Shown: positions 27,273 through 36,852 of the stretch, piece after piece | How the letters are laid out: each line of letters begins with the position of its first letter | Position numbering within the stretch: position 1 is the stretch's first letter | From: Planctomycetota bacterium | GTDB taxonomy: Bacteria; Planctomycetota; UBA1135 | Assembly: GCA_021776795.1 (NCBI GenBank) | Contig: JAJFFC010000028.1 | Coordinates: 151,997-215,996 of the forward strand | Length of the DNA: 64,000 bases | Direction: 5' to 3' | The notes under the pieces: generated by a model | What the model was told of the DNA's origin: nothing | What the model saw: only the letters and a program-made list of their open reading frames with translations | Database searches by the model: none | Position numbers and translations under genes: made by a program

Positions 27273-30158
27273 TTAGAAGATCGTCAGCGTCAGCAGGTTG
27301 GACTCATCGAGTCCCAAGCTGCCCATGGAGCCAGCCTCAATGTAAACCTGGGTTCCGGAAGACAGTGAGTTCGGCAACTGGAAAGTTTGCACGCCCAGGC
27401 CTCCGGCGTCGGCGGTGCCGTTGCCCACGCGCACATTCGGTGCGCCAATGTCGAAGCTCTTACCCATGATCACACTGCCACTGTTGGACAAGCCAGCAAG
27501 GAGAATCCACGGCGCGCCGGGCTCCATGTGATAGATGGTGTACGTGACATTACGGCCACGGAAGCCGAGGGTGTCACCAAAGATGGCCAGGACATTTTCA
27601 CCACCGTAGTTCGGGCCGAGGCTGAAGATTTCGAAGTCATCGATATTCCAGCCGCCGCGTTGCCCACCGCTGTTGGTGACGATTGAGAATCGCACCACCA
27701 CCTCCGCGTAGTTGTCGGCATAGTCCGAGATGTCGACGGTTTGCGTGCTCCAATCAATGTCCGTCAGCGGCACATTGGTGGGGTTAGTCCACACCGTGTT
27801 GCCATTCACTTCAATGATGGCGCGGTCGCCAGGGCTGCTGTCCACGGTCAGCCAGCGCGAGAAGCGCAGCTGCACATTGTCATGGCCACGGCAGTCAATC
27901 TCGGGAGATTCGAGGAAGCTGCTGGTACTGTTGGGATAGAAACCATCAAAGCTGAGGTCGGTGCCCCAGGCGTTGAGCCCATTTGCCGCAGCTGGTGGAT
28001 CACCAGCTAGGCCAGAGGGAGTGCCTCGTTGCCAATCATCTTGACCGGTGGAAATCAGGCCGTGAGTCCAACCTTCGTCGCCTGCGCCTTCAAAGTTGTT
28101 GAAGTAGATGGGGCGCTGCACCGCAACGAAGAAGGAGAATTCTCCTTCGTAGGGCAAGGTCTCGACAAAGCCGCCGGAGTCTTGAGCACGAATGAAGTAC
28201 TCGACCACCGAAGGGGCGACTTGGCCAGGAATGCTACCGACCCAGGTCGAGCCAACGGTGTTGCTCATGGCCGTCGTTTGCGGAGCGCCGCCGTCGACGG
28301 TGTAGACCACCTCAGCACCAGTCACAATATGGCCGAGCAGATCGATGATGTCTGCTTGAACCGCGTAAGGACCTGCTTCCGAGGCAGTGTCTGCCACCAC
28401 CGTGTGAGTGATCTCCAAAGCCTGCAACTCAACGCCATCGAAGCCTTGCGCCAAGAAGCCGTCGTTGATGTCTGGGAAGTTCGGCGTGCCGTTAAAGATG
28501 TTGGCATCGTTGTCATCGAGAATCAGCCAGTGCTCTTCGATGATGTTTTTGATTTGCCCATCATTGAAGGCATTCATCCAGGCGAACAGCAGCGTGTCGG
28601 CGGTTAAGTCGCCGGCAGCGTTACCGAGGGTTTGGTTGAGGTTGTCCCGCACCTTCCACAGTGCGCCCATCAGGACTTCGCCATTGTCGTGCACGCCGCC
28701 GTGGCAGCCACCCATGGTGTCGCCGCAGAACTGGCGCGTGTTGAGGCCAGTGCGGATGAAGCCACCACCGGTGAAGAAGTCATCTCCGACGATGGGGGTG
28801 TCGTAGAGGTACATGGCAAAGGTGTCGGCATTGCCTTCGCCGAAGCCATCGAAGCCATTGCCGCTGCTGTACAGATCATTGGCCCAGTGGCCTTGTTCGT
28901 GAGCAACCACCGTAGAGAATCCAGTGTTGTTACAGCTGCCGCCAGCGCGGTACATATTGATCGACGAGCCGTTGTAGAAAGCGTTGCAGGTCGACGCAAT
29001 GTTGGCATTGGCGTACACCTGGAAGTCAAAGGTGGTGTCGCCAGGGTCGATGACTTCGAGCCACTCATGGAAATCGACCACCGAATCGAAGCAGCTTGCC
29101 TCTGAGGTGACGAACTCAGTTTGTGCCTGGTTCATCACCGCGTTGATTGGGGTGCCAGGGGTGAAGGTGCCGGTCAGGTCGTAATCGGCGCCCGCATTGT
29201 TGTCTACCGTGACCCAGGGGCCGTTGTAGCTAAAGGTCACGTTGCCGCCGGCATAACCGGGCAGTGAAAAGGCGCCGGAGCCATCGGTGACGGTGTTGCC
29301 ACTTGGGCTCACAACCGTCATGAAGCGCATCGGTTGCAGGGTCGGGGGGTTGGCTGGGCTATGGGCCTTGGTGCCAGGAGTGGCGTAAGACTCCACCGTG
29401 CCATTGAGTTGATGATGAATCAACTCTTCCGTTTGCAACACAGCGTAAGTGGTGTCGTCGGCAGCAATGAAGTAACGCTTGCCAAGAGGGTCGCTGAGGT
29501 TGCTCTCATTGCGCAGGTCTACTGACCAGCACAGGCGGGCTTCGGCCAGAGTCCCCGGATGGGTTTTGACAATCACCAATTCCGGCTTGCCAAAGTCGAC
29601 CGCTTCGCGGCCGGTGTCTTCGATAAAGGCGCTATGTGCGGCAGTGACTGCGGCATAGCCATCGGACTTGGGACGCACTTGGAGTTCTTGCACACCGGGC
29701 ATGGCCGTGGTGTCGATGCCGAGCAAATCACCTTGAGGGGTAAAGATGACGTGCACCGAAGCAGCAAGCACGGTGACGCCGCCGACGCTTTGGCGAAACT
29801 CCACCGCCACTTTGTCTGTGGTGCCGATGGCATATAGATCAAGATACTTCACTTGCTTGGCATCTAGGGTGATGTCGGCAATCTGGAAGATCTCTTCGTT
29901 TTCGGCGATGACCTGGCGAGCTAACTCAAACCATTCTTCATGGTCGCGCGGGCTGAATAAAGCTTCGCGCTTGCCGCCCCAAAGGAAGCGGCCGGTGGTC
30001 AAATCCGTGTGAGGTGTCAAACGCCAGTTACTCCCGTGCGATTCTTGCCATGAGGTCAACGCCTCTTGGACAGAATCTTGCGGGGTAGCTTGAGCGGATA
30101 GGGAAGCGCTAGTCAGGCTAGCTAACAGAAGAAGGCTTAGGGTCGGTCTCAAGTGCAT
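27273..30158 (-). CDS. Exported M36-type (fungalysin-like) zinc metallopeptidase, copy A
   Basis: 961 residues. In order: signal peptide ending about residue 24 (TSASLSAQ), an FTP-type propeptide (VAVEFRQSVGGVTVLAASVH), a carboxypeptidase-regulatory-like insert (SGNTVTDGSGAFSLPGYAGG), and the catalytic domain with VVAHEQGHWAND (HExxH) and GFGEGNADTFAMYLYDTP (third ligand). An Ig-like module (TVDGGAPQTTAM), a MAM/jelly-roll-like module (DEGWTHGLISTGQDDWQRG to GGWNIDDFEIFSL) and a terminal 100-residue beta module ending ESNLLTLTIF follow. It is a secreted protease, processed by removal of the propeptide. It is a clear paralogue of the 32794-35700 gene. Confidence 0.85.
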   Translation of the reverse strand: MHLRPTLSLLLLASLTSASLSAQATPQDSVQEALTSWQESHGSNWRLTPHTDLTTGRFLWGGKREALFSPRDHEEWFELARQVIAENEEIFQIADITLDAKQVKYLDLYAIGTTDKVAVEFRQSVGGVTVLAASVHVIFTPQGDLLGIDTTAMPGVQELQVRPKSDGYAAVTAAHSAFIEDTGREAVDFGKPELVIVKTHPGTLAEARLCWSVDLRNESNLSDPLGKRYFIAADDTTYAVLQTEELIHHQLNGTVESYATPGTKAHSPANPPTLQPMRFMTVVSPSGNTVTDGSGAFSLPGYAGGNVTFSYNGPWVTVDNNAGADYDLTGTFTPGTPINAVMNQAQTEFVTSEASCFDSVVDFHEWLEVIDPGDTTFDFQVYANANIASTCNAFYNGSSINMYRAGGSCNNTGFSTVVAHEQGHWANDLYSSGNGFDGFGEGNADTFAMYLYDTPIVGDDFFTGGGFIRTGLNTRQFCGDTMGGCHGGVHDNGEVLMGALWKVRDNLNQTLGNAAGDLTADTLLFAWMNAFNDGQIKNIIEEHWLILDDNDANIFNGTPNFPDINDGFLAQGFDGVELQALEITHTVVADTASEAGPYAVQADIIDLLGHIVTGAEVVYTVDGGAPQTTAMSNTVGSTWVGSIPGQVAPSVVEYFIRAQDSGGFVETLPYEGEFSFFVAVQRPIYFNNFEGAGDEGWTHGLISTGQDDWQRGTPSGLAGDPPAAANGLNAWGTDLSFDGFYPNSTSSFLESPEIDCRGHDNVQLRFSRWLTVDSSPGDRAIIEVNGNTVWTNPTNVPLTDIDWSTQTVDISDYADNYAEVVVRFSIVTNSGGQRGGWNIDDFEIFSLGPNYGGENVLAIFGDTLGFRGRNVTYTIYHMEPGAPWILLAGLSNSGSVIMGKSFDIGAPNVRVGNGTADAGGLGVQTFQLPNSLSSGTQVYIEAGSMGSLGLDESNLLTLTIF

Positions 30159-30218
30159 CTTCCTATCTTAGAGCTTTGCGCCGCAGTCTAAGACGCCAAT
30201 TAGCCAAATCCCCCATAG

Positions 30219-30251
30219 AAAAGGGGCCGTGAGATTGCTCTCGCGGCCCCT
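30219..30251 (-). terminator. Rho-independent terminator of the M28 peptidase gene
   Basis: On the minus strand a 12-bp stem GGGGCCGCGAGA / TCTCACGGCCCC (one mismatch) closes a four-base loop and is followed by TTTTC. It lies between the M28 stop at 30269 and the downstream M36 start at 30158. Confidence 0.85.
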
Positions 30252-30268
30252 AGTGATGGTCTGAAGGT

Positions 30269-32716
30269 CTAGTTGACCGTCATCGTGTGCAAGTTCGAGT
30301 TCTCGATGCCACCTGCATTGGTGGCAGCCTCGAAATACACCGTGCTACCGGCGCCAGCGGGAGGCACCGTAAAGCTGTGGCTGCCGTCTCCATTGGCATC
30401 GGTTATGCCGGTGAAGGCCAAGGTCCAAGGCGCGCCAATGTCGAATGCGGTACCCAAGATGGTCGTGCCACTGTTGGAGAAGCTATACAGCAGGTACCAG
30501 GTGCTATTGGATGCGGCATTCGTCACCGACAGCGTGGCTTGCGAGCCGGCATTGACCGAAGTGGTGCCACTCAGGCTCATGCTGCCACCGCCACCAACAG
30601 GTTCCAGGGTGTAGAGCTCAAAGTTGTCGATGTTCCAACCGCCGAATTCCAAACCACCGTCCGACTTCAAGGTGAAGCGCACGACAACGGAAGGGTTGTT
30701 GTCAGCCCAGGTGGAGATATCCACGTCCTGCAAGCTCCAAGACGTGTCGATCAAGTTTCCGCTGAAGGGGTTTTCCCACACCAATTGGCCATTGACGTGA
30801 ATTTGAGCTTGGTCGTATTGGGCCTCTTCCACGGTGAGCCAACGCGCGAAGCGGAGCTTGACGTCGGTTTGCCCACTGCAGTCCAGAGCAGGACTCTCGA
30901 GGTAATTCTCGACATTGCTCGCATAGCTGCCATTGAAGCCACTCGGGCCGAGGTCGTTGCCCCAGGCGTTAGTGCCTGCGTATGCCGAGCCCGGGTCCTC
31001 CACTTTTCCGGCGGGAGTGCCGCGCTGCCAGTCGTCTTGCTGTGCGATTTGCACGTGAGTCCAACCTTCGTCGCCAGCGGCTTCAAAGTCGTAGAAGGCA
31101 ATCTGATTGTAGACGCCAATCACGAAGCGGTTGAGGTTGTCGCCAGCTTGCAACCCGTCTGGGGTGTAAGCCGTGCCGCCTGCGGAGTCGGTGGCAACCA
31201 TGTAGTACTCCACGCGCTCAGGTGAAAGCTGCCCAGGAATATCACCACTCCACTGATCAGGCGTGCCGGTTGGGCCCATGCTGACGGTGTTGAAGGTGGG
31301 CTGGCCCTCTAAGCGCCAGAACAGGTCAACGGTCGAAACGGTTGCGACGGTTTGCGAGACGACATCGACGGTGGCGGTGTAAGGACCGACTTCGTCTTGG
31401 GTGTCCGGCAAGGCGTTGTGTGCCATGGTCATGGACAGTGGGCGCGCCAACTCAGCGATGGTCGCCAGTGCGCCTTGGGTGATCATTTGCGACAGCACAA
31501 AGTCGTTGGCCGAGGTGCCGCTGGTGTCGTTTGGCGTGTGGATGTACGGGCTGTACTGGTCGACATCTTCAAACGGGAAGGTGGCAGGGAAGCCATTGTT
31601 GAAGAAGGAGCGGTGGTCGCTGGTGCCTGCAGCAAGGAAGCCAGAGTTGATCGCCAGACCAGGAACATAGGCGGCGTACACATCCATCGCGAAAGCGTTG
31701 AGGCCAGCGTCGGTGTCGTTGGTGACAAAGTCCACCGAACGAGTATCGCCAGGTGCGCGATAGGCGGTCATGTCGAGCTGCACCATGCCAATCACATTGG
31801 CGCCAGTGTTGGCGAGCATGGTGGCGTAGGCATCGGAGCCGAGCAATCCAAACTCTTCACCGGACCATGCGCAGAAGCGAATGGTGTAATCAAAGCCGCC
31901 TTGGGCGACCAAGATGCGTGCGATCTCCAAAATGCCCGCGGTGCCCGAGGCATCGTCGTCGGCACCAGGAGCGGGGGAGCCAGCAGAGCCTTGCCAGTTC
32001 ACCGAGTCGTAGTGGGCGCCAATGACCACAATCTTGGATGGATCGGTGAGGCCAGTGATCTCGCCGATGACCACATCAGCGCCACTGTCGTAGTCAAAGG
32101 TGGAGGTTTGCAGGCCGAGAGACTGCATGCGTGCCACCAACCAGTTCTCGGCGCTCACTTCACCGGGTTCATAATGGCGACGGGTGCCGAAAGCTTCCAT
32201 GGTCGCAACATCGGTCTGCAGATTCGTCTGCGACACCTGCGACACCATGCCTTGAATGGCGGCGTTGGGAACAATCGCGGTGAGGCGATTGCTGCCTTGG
32301 AAGTTGGTCGGCTTGATCGGCTGCAAGCGCACGGGGCGAATCGCGCCGTGGCAGCGGAACATCGGCAATTGGCCGATGGCGGCCTTAGGCATCGCGACCA
32401 ATGCCGCGTGCCCATTTGGAGAGTGCCAAAGGGCGCGGCCACTCTTCTCAATCTTGTCGGCGCCGGGATCCGAATGGGCCATGAAGGTGTACAGCACTTC
32501 ATTGGCTTCAGGTTCGGCGATGTCGGCCATGGTCACGCCAAGAGATTCGGCGAGGACGGCGTCGGCTTCGCCAACAATTTGGCCGCCGAGGTCGTCGTAC
32601 ATGTCGCCTTGGCGAATCAGCGCATCGCGTAGTGCCGTGTTTTCACCGTATTGGTAAACCGCGATGTCGGGAGTGGGGGCCTGAAGGGCCAGGCCAAGGA
32701 GTAGGGTCGTGAGCAT
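30269..32716 (-). CDS. Exported M28-family aminopeptidase with MAM-like and C-terminal beta modules
   Basis: 815 residues from the ATG at 32716 (MLTTLLLGLALQAPTPD); a longer frame to 32785 covers the terminator of the next gene and is rejected. After a propeptide-like region, the M28 catalytic core shows IGAHYDSVNW (His), GADDDASGTAGILEIAR (bridging Asp), CAWSGEEFGLLGS (Glu pair), VQLDMTAY (Asp) and SDHRSFFNNG (His). The tail repeats the module set of the two neighbouring M36 enzymes (DEGWTHVQIAQQDDWQRG, GGWNIDNFELYTL, then a terminal module ending ENSNLHTMTVN). It probably trims peptides released by the M36 enzymes outside the cell. Confidence 0.87.
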   Translation of the reverse strand: MLTTLLLGLALQAPTPDIAVYQYGENTALRDALIRQGDMYDDLGGQIVGEADAVLAESLGVTMADIAEPEANEVLYTFMAHSDPGADKIEKSGRALWHSPNGHAALVAMPKAAIGQLPMFRCHGAIRPVRLQPIKPTNFQGSNRLTAIVPNAAIQGMVSQVSQTNLQTDVATMEAFGTRRHYEPGEVSAENWLVARMQSLGLQTSTFDYDSGADVVIGEITGLTDPSKIVVIGAHYDSVNWQGSAGSPAPGADDDASGTAGILEIARILVAQGGFDYTIRFCAWSGEEFGLLGSDAYATMLANTGANVIGMVQLDMTAYRAPGDTRSVDFVTNDTDAGLNAFAMDVYAAYVPGLAINSGFLAAGTSDHRSFFNNGFPATFPFEDVDQYSPYIHTPNDTSGTSANDFVLSQMITQGALATIAELARPLSMTMAHNALPDTQDEVGPYTATVDVVSQTVATVSTVDLFWRLEGQPTFNTVSMGPTGTPDQWSGDIPGQLSPERVEYYMVATDSAGGTAYTPDGLQAGDNLNRFVIGVYNQIAFYDFEAAGDEGWTHVQIAQQDDWQRGTPAGKVEDPGSAYAGTNAWGNDLGPSGFNGSYASNVENYLESPALDCSGQTDVKLRFARWLTVEEAQYDQAQIHVNGQLVWENPFSGNLIDTSWSLQDVDISTWADNNPSVVVRFTLKSDGGLEFGGWNIDNFELYTLEPVGGGGSMSLSGTTSVNAGSQATLSVTNAASNSTWYLLYSFSNSGTTILGTAFDIGAPWTLAFTGITDANGDGSHSFTVPPAGAGSTVYFEAATNAGGIENSNLHTMTVN

Positions 32717-32747
32717 GGGAGTGATTTTGTTTGCCTTCCAGGGGCAG

Positions 32748-32783
32748 AAAAAAAGGGGCGGTCTTCGCGAGGAAGACCGCCCC
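32748..32783 (-). terminator. Rho-independent terminator of the second M36 peptidase gene
   Basis: A perfect 12-bp stem GGGGCGGTCTTC / GAAGACCGCCCC with a 5-nt loop is followed on the minus strand by seven Ts. It is just after the stop at 32794 and ahead of the M28 start at 32716, so the M28 gene must have its own promoter or depend on readthrough. Confidence 0.92.
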
Positions 32784-32793
32784 AAACAGTCTC

Positions 32794-35700
32794 TTAGAGA
32801 ATGAGCAGAGTCAGCAAGTTGGACTCGTCCACGCCAAGGGTTCCGATCGAACCAGCCTCGAGATAGGCGGTGGTGTTCGTCGCAATCGACGGCGGGATGG
32901 TGAAGGTCGTGCTGCCACCACCGAGGGCGTCGGCAGAACCATTCGCCACGATGGTGTATGGGGTGCCAATGTCAAAGGCTTTACCCATGACAATTGAACC
33001 AGCGTTGGAGGTGCCAACCAACAGGGCCCACGGAGCGCCTGGCTCCATGTTGGTGATGGTGTAGGAGACCGAGTTGCCACGGAATCCAATGGTGTCACCA
33101 GTCAAGTTGAGGACGTCGGCGCCGCCCCCTGGAACAGCTTCCAGAGTGAGGATTTCAAAGTCGTCGATGTTCCAGCCACCGAACTCCAAGCCACCATCGG
33201 ACACCATGCGGAAGCGCACTTCGACCGCGGGGTTGTTGTCGGCGATGGAGGAGATGTCGACTTCCTGAATGCTCCAGGCGGTATCAATCAAGTTGCCGTT
33301 CAGAGGGTTGGACCACACCGTGGTGCCGTTGACCTCAATCGTGGCCTTGTCGTAGATGCCTTCTTCCACGGCCAACCAGCGTGCGAAGCGCAGCTTCACG
33401 CCAGTCTGACCACTGCAGTCAATCGCAGGAGATTGCAGGTAGTTGTTGACGTTTGGCTGATAGGCGCCATTAAAACCGCTTGGGCCAAGGTCGTTGCCCC
33501 AGTTGTTGAGACCGCTGTAGGCCGCACCTGGGTCTTCCACCTTGCCAGCAGGCACACCGCGCTGCCAGTCATCTTGGGTGCTGATTTGCACGTGGGTCCA
33601 GCCCTCGTCCGTAGCACCTTCGAAGTCGTTGAAGTAGATTTGCGTTTCTACACCAACCACGAAGGAAATCTCCGCATCGCGCGGGAAGTCTTCTTGGTTG
33701 CTGCCGGAGTCGTTGGCTTCAATGTGGTAGCGAACGGTGGCAGGCGAGATTTGCCCAGGAATGTCGCCACTCCAGGTCGAGCCGCCAGTGTTGCTCATGG
33801 AAACCGTTTGTGGTGCACCACCATCGACGGTGTAAACCACGTCAGCGCCGGTAATCACATTGCCGATGAGGCTAGTGACGTCTGCGTCCACGGTGTAAGG
33901 GCCAGCTTCGTTCAGAGTGTTGCCGAGCGAAGTGTGCAGAATCTGGATCAGCTGCAGGTCGATGCCTGGGAAGCCTTGCTGACGGAAACCTCCATCAATG
34001 TCGGCGTAGTTCGGGGTGCCGTTAAAGATGTTGCCGTCGTTGTCATCGAGGGCGAGCCAGTGCTCTTCGATGACCGTGCGAATGGTGCCGTCGTTGTAGG
34101 CATTCATCCAAGCCACGAGCAGGGTGTCGGCGGTGAGGTCACCGGCGGTATTGCCCAAAGTGGCGTTGAGGTTCTCGCGAACCTTCCACAGAGCGCCACC
34201 AAGGACTTCGCCATCGGTGTGCACTTGGCCGTAACAGCCAGGGTTTGAGTCGCCACAGAACTGGCGGTTGTTGGTGCCGGTACGAATGAAGCCACCGCCA
34301 GTGAAGAAGTCTTCACCGACAATTGGCGTGTCGTAGATGTACATCGCGAACACGTCCGCGTTACCTTCGCCGAAACCATCGGAGCCGTTGCCGGAGTTGT
34401 AGAGGACGTTGGCCCAGTGACCTTGCTCGTGAGCCACCACAGTGGAGAAGCCGGTGTTGTTACACCCGCCACCAGCGTTGTACATGTTGATCGAGGAGCC
34501 GTTGAAGAAGGCGTTGCAGGTCGAGCTCAGGTTGGTGTTGGCCGTGACCTGGAAATCGAAAGTGCTATCGCCTGGATCGATCGAAATCAACCACTCGCGG
34601 AAGTCAATCACCGAATCAAAGCAGCTGGCTTCCGAAGTCGCAAACTCGGTTTGCCCGGCGTTCATGGTGAGGGTTCCGGGGGAACCAGGGCTAAAAGAAG
34701 CCGAGGTGGAATGGTTGGCGCCACCATTGTTAATGACACGAACGTAAGGGCCGGTGTAGCTGGCGGTGACCGTAGTTGCGCCGGCAGCGCCAGGAATGGT
34801 GAAGTCGCCGTTGACGTCTGTGGTGGCGTTACCAGCAGCGCTGGTGACGGTCATGAACCGCATCGGGTGCAGGGTCGGCGGGTTGGCGCCACTATTGGCG
34901 CGGGTGCCCGGTGTGGCGTACGACTCGACGTTGCCACTGACCTGGTGGTGAATCAGATTCTCCAACTCCAAGATTTCGTTCTGGTGGTTGTCCGCAGAAA
35001 CGTAAACGTGATAACCCAGAGGGTTGCTCAGGTCATTTTCGTTGCGGAGCTCTACCGACCAAGCCAAACGAGCTTCGATCAACTTACCCGGGTGGGTCTT
35101 GATGAACATCAGCTCTGGCTGCCCAACGAAGGCTGGCTCGCGGCCGGTCTCGTTGTAGAAAGCACTCATGGCCGCATCGACGGCGACATAGCGATCCGAC
35201 AGCGGACGCGACTTGAGCGATTCCACACCAGGGATGGCGATGCTGTCGAGGCCAAGCAGGTCACCCATCGGGGTGAACAAGGCGTGCACCGAAGCGGCGC
35301 GGACATCGACTCCGCCGACGACTTGGCGGAATTCCACGGCGACTTTGTCGGTGGTGCCAATAGTCGACAGGGTGAGGTACTTCACCTGCACAGGAACCAG
35401 AGTGGTATCTGCGATCTGGAATACGTCGTAGGCTTCATCAAAAGCCTGACGCGCCAGTTCGAACCAGTCTTGTTCGTCTTTCGGGGTGAAGGTGGCCTCT
35501 TTACTGCCGCCCCAAAGGAAGCGGCCGGTGGTGAGGTCAGGGTGGCTGGTCAGCCGCCAGTTGCTCCCGTAGTCTTCTTGCCAAGCCTCGACGGCGTTGG
35601 CAACAGGGTCTTGGATGGGAGTCTCAGACTGGGCGACGACCGCCGATGTGAAAAGACCTGCAGCGAGTGCGCAGGCCATCATGGTGAACGGCTTGGTCAT
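32794..35700 (-). CDS. Exported M36-type (fungalysin-like) zinc metallopeptidase, copy B
   Basis: 968 residues with the same layout as copy A: signal peptide (ACALAAGLFTSAVVAQ), FTP propeptide (VAVEFRQVVGGVDVRAASVH), catalytic site VVAHEQGHWANVLYNSG and GFGEGNADVFAMYIYDTP, Ig-like module (TVDGGAPQTVSM), MAM-like module (DEGWTHVQISTQDDWQRG to GGWNIDDFEILTL) and a terminal module ending ESNLLTLLIL. Copies A and B are similar over the whole length, showing gene duplication. The M28 gene now sits between them. About 250 bp of non-coding sequence lies upstream (35701-35952), where I see no strong promoter. Confidence 0.87.
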   Translation of the reverse strand: MTKPFTMMACALAAGLFTSAVVAQSETPIQDPVANAVEAWQEDYGSNWRLTSHPDLTTGRFLWGGSKEATFTPKDEQDWFELARQAFDEAYDVFQIADTTLVPVQVKYLTLSTIGTTDKVAVEFRQVVGGVDVRAASVHALFTPMGDLLGLDSIAIPGVESLKSRPLSDRYVAVDAAMSAFYNETGREPAFVGQPELMFIKTHPGKLIEARLAWSVELRNENDLSNPLGYHVYVSADNHQNEILELENLIHHQVSGNVESYATPGTRANSGANPPTLHPMRFMTVTSAAGNATTDVNGDFTIPGAAGATTVTASYTGPYVRVINNGGANHSTSASFSPGSPGTLTMNAGQTEFATSEASCFDSVIDFREWLISIDPGDSTFDFQVTANTNLSSTCNAFFNGSSINMYNAGGGCNNTGFSTVVAHEQGHWANVLYNSGNGSDGFGEGNADVFAMYIYDTPIVGEDFFTGGGFIRTGTNNRQFCGDSNPGCYGQVHTDGEVLGGALWKVRENLNATLGNTAGDLTADTLLVAWMNAYNDGTIRTVIEEHWLALDDNDGNIFNGTPNYADIDGGFRQQGFPGIDLQLIQILHTSLGNTLNEAGPYTVDADVTSLIGNVITGADVVYTVDGGAPQTVSMSNTGGSTWSGDIPGQISPATVRYHIEANDSGSNQEDFPRDAEISFVVGVETQIYFNDFEGATDEGWTHVQISTQDDWQRGVPAGKVEDPGAAYSGLNNWGNDLGPSGFNGAYQPNVNNYLQSPAIDCSGQTGVKLRFARWLAVEEGIYDKATIEVNGTTVWSNPLNGNLIDTAWSIQEVDISSIADNNPAVEVRFRMVSDGGLEFGGWNIDDFEILTLEAVPGGGADVLNLTGDTIGFRGNSVSYTITNMEPGAPWALLVGTSNAGSIVMGKAFDIGTPYTIVANGSADALGGGSTTFTIPPSIATNTTAYLEAGSIGTLGVDESNLLTLLIL

Positions 35701-35952
35701 GTTGGGTAGGAGGGGTTCGTGAGGACGAGGAAAGGAGGGGGCTTCCTTAGGGTTTGTCCGTACTTCATACTATGCCGCAATAGCTGTGGTAACTGGACTA
35801 TTTGACCCCTTTCCCCGAGAGATTCGCCAAATTTCTAGGAACAAATTATGGGCCGATTTCCCGGACACCTGCCGATTCTATGGCATAGGCTTTCCAAGCA
35901 ACTGTCCTGCTCGAGGCAGCTGCCTCCCCGGAAGCCCCCACGCCGAGGAATC

Positions 35953-36801
35953 ATGTCGAAAATCTACTCCCACAGCCCCCTCCGCATTGGCGGAGTCGCC
36001 CTTCTTTTGTCCGCCCTGGCGGCCTGTGCGCATCCTGCGCCCTCAGCCTCTGTTTCTAGTCCGGGAACAGGAGGCGGAGGCGGCAGCGCTACCGTGACCT
36101 TTAGCCTGACCGATCTCGATGGCTCCTGGTACGGCAAGCTCGAGCCCACCAGCCTCGCTCGGGCCCAGCGTAACTTCTACATCAAGATTTCAGGTGGCAT
36201 AGTCACCGAGGCGGCCGACAGCCTGGGAAATCAGTGGCTGAGCGCGGATAGCAATCACACCCTCGACTTCAGTTCGACGGGCGCCCTGAACACCTCCATG
36301 GCTTCGATCGTGGAGCAAAACGAGATGATTCTCAATGCGCAGATGGACGACGCCATGACCTTGCTCACTGGCGACTTCAGCGCTTTGGCTCCGAGTGATG
36401 TCCTCACCGAGGGCAGCTTCACCCTGCAACGCTCAGGCGGCGCTGGTGAATTCACTGCGGCAAACTTAGAAGGGGATTGGTCTGGTTATGGCACCAACAC
36501 CAATGGTCGTCGCCGCAACTTGAATGTGAGTCTCGGAAGCGATGGCGCAATCATCATTGGCGAGGTCGTGCGCCCGCTCACTTTGGCGCAGATTCATGTA
36601 TACAGCGCTGGTTCCGGGACCTTCGCCCTGACCGATGACACCGTCGGCCGTCTCGACAACGTGGTGATGCTCGCCGATGGCGGCGATGTCACGACCCTGG
36701 AGTACCTTTTGGTCTCGCAAGACGGAAGTCTTCTCGGAGGACCTGGTTTTGACACCCTAATGGGACGCGGCGTCGTGACCCTCGGCCCGAGTTCCGATTA
36801 A
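35953..36801 (+). CDS. Lipoprotein of unknown function
   Basis: 282 residues from the ATG at 35953; an open frame to 35848 upstream lacks family-like features. The signal ends in the lipobox LSALAACAHP, followed by a Ser/Gly linker (SSPGTGGGGGS). The mature part contains two similar beta domains: LTDLDGSWYGKLEPTSLAR and AANLEGDWSGYGTNTNGRRR mark their starts, suggesting an internal repeat of about 120 residues. I recognise no family. Confidence 0.6.
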   Translation: MSKIYSHSPLRIGGVALLLSALAACAHPAPSASVSSPGTGGGGGSATVTFSLTDLDGSWYGKLEPTSLARAQRNFYIKISGGIVTEAADSLGNQWLSADSNHTLDFSSTGALNTSMASIVEQNEMILNAQMDDAMTLLTGDFSALAPSDVLTEGSFTLQRSGGAGEFTAANLEGDWSGYGTNTNGRRRNLNVSLGSDGAIIIGEVVRPLTLAQIHVYSAGSGTFALTDDTVGRLDNVVMLADGGDVTTLEYLLVSQDGSLLGGPGFDTLMGRGVVTLGPSSD

Positions 36802-36820
36802 GGCCAAGTCTTCCAGCTTG

Positions 36821-36852
36821 TCGGCCCGCCTCCGAGTAGAGTGTCGGGCCGA
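36821..36852. promoter_or_regulatory. Inverted repeat reaching a start codon
   Basis: TCGGCCCG (36821-36828) pairs with CGGGCCGA (36845-36852); the last base is the A of the ATG at 36852. The 16-nt loop includes GAGTAGAG. In mRNA it could hide the ribosome-binding site of the HAD gene. Confidence 0.4.

Noticed and set aside
30287..35709. Several long plus-strand open frames (up to 430 codons) opposite the peptidase genes
   Set aside because: They mirror the minus-strand coding sequence in GC-rich DNA and have no recognisable motifs. The minus-strand proteins have complete catalytic sites.
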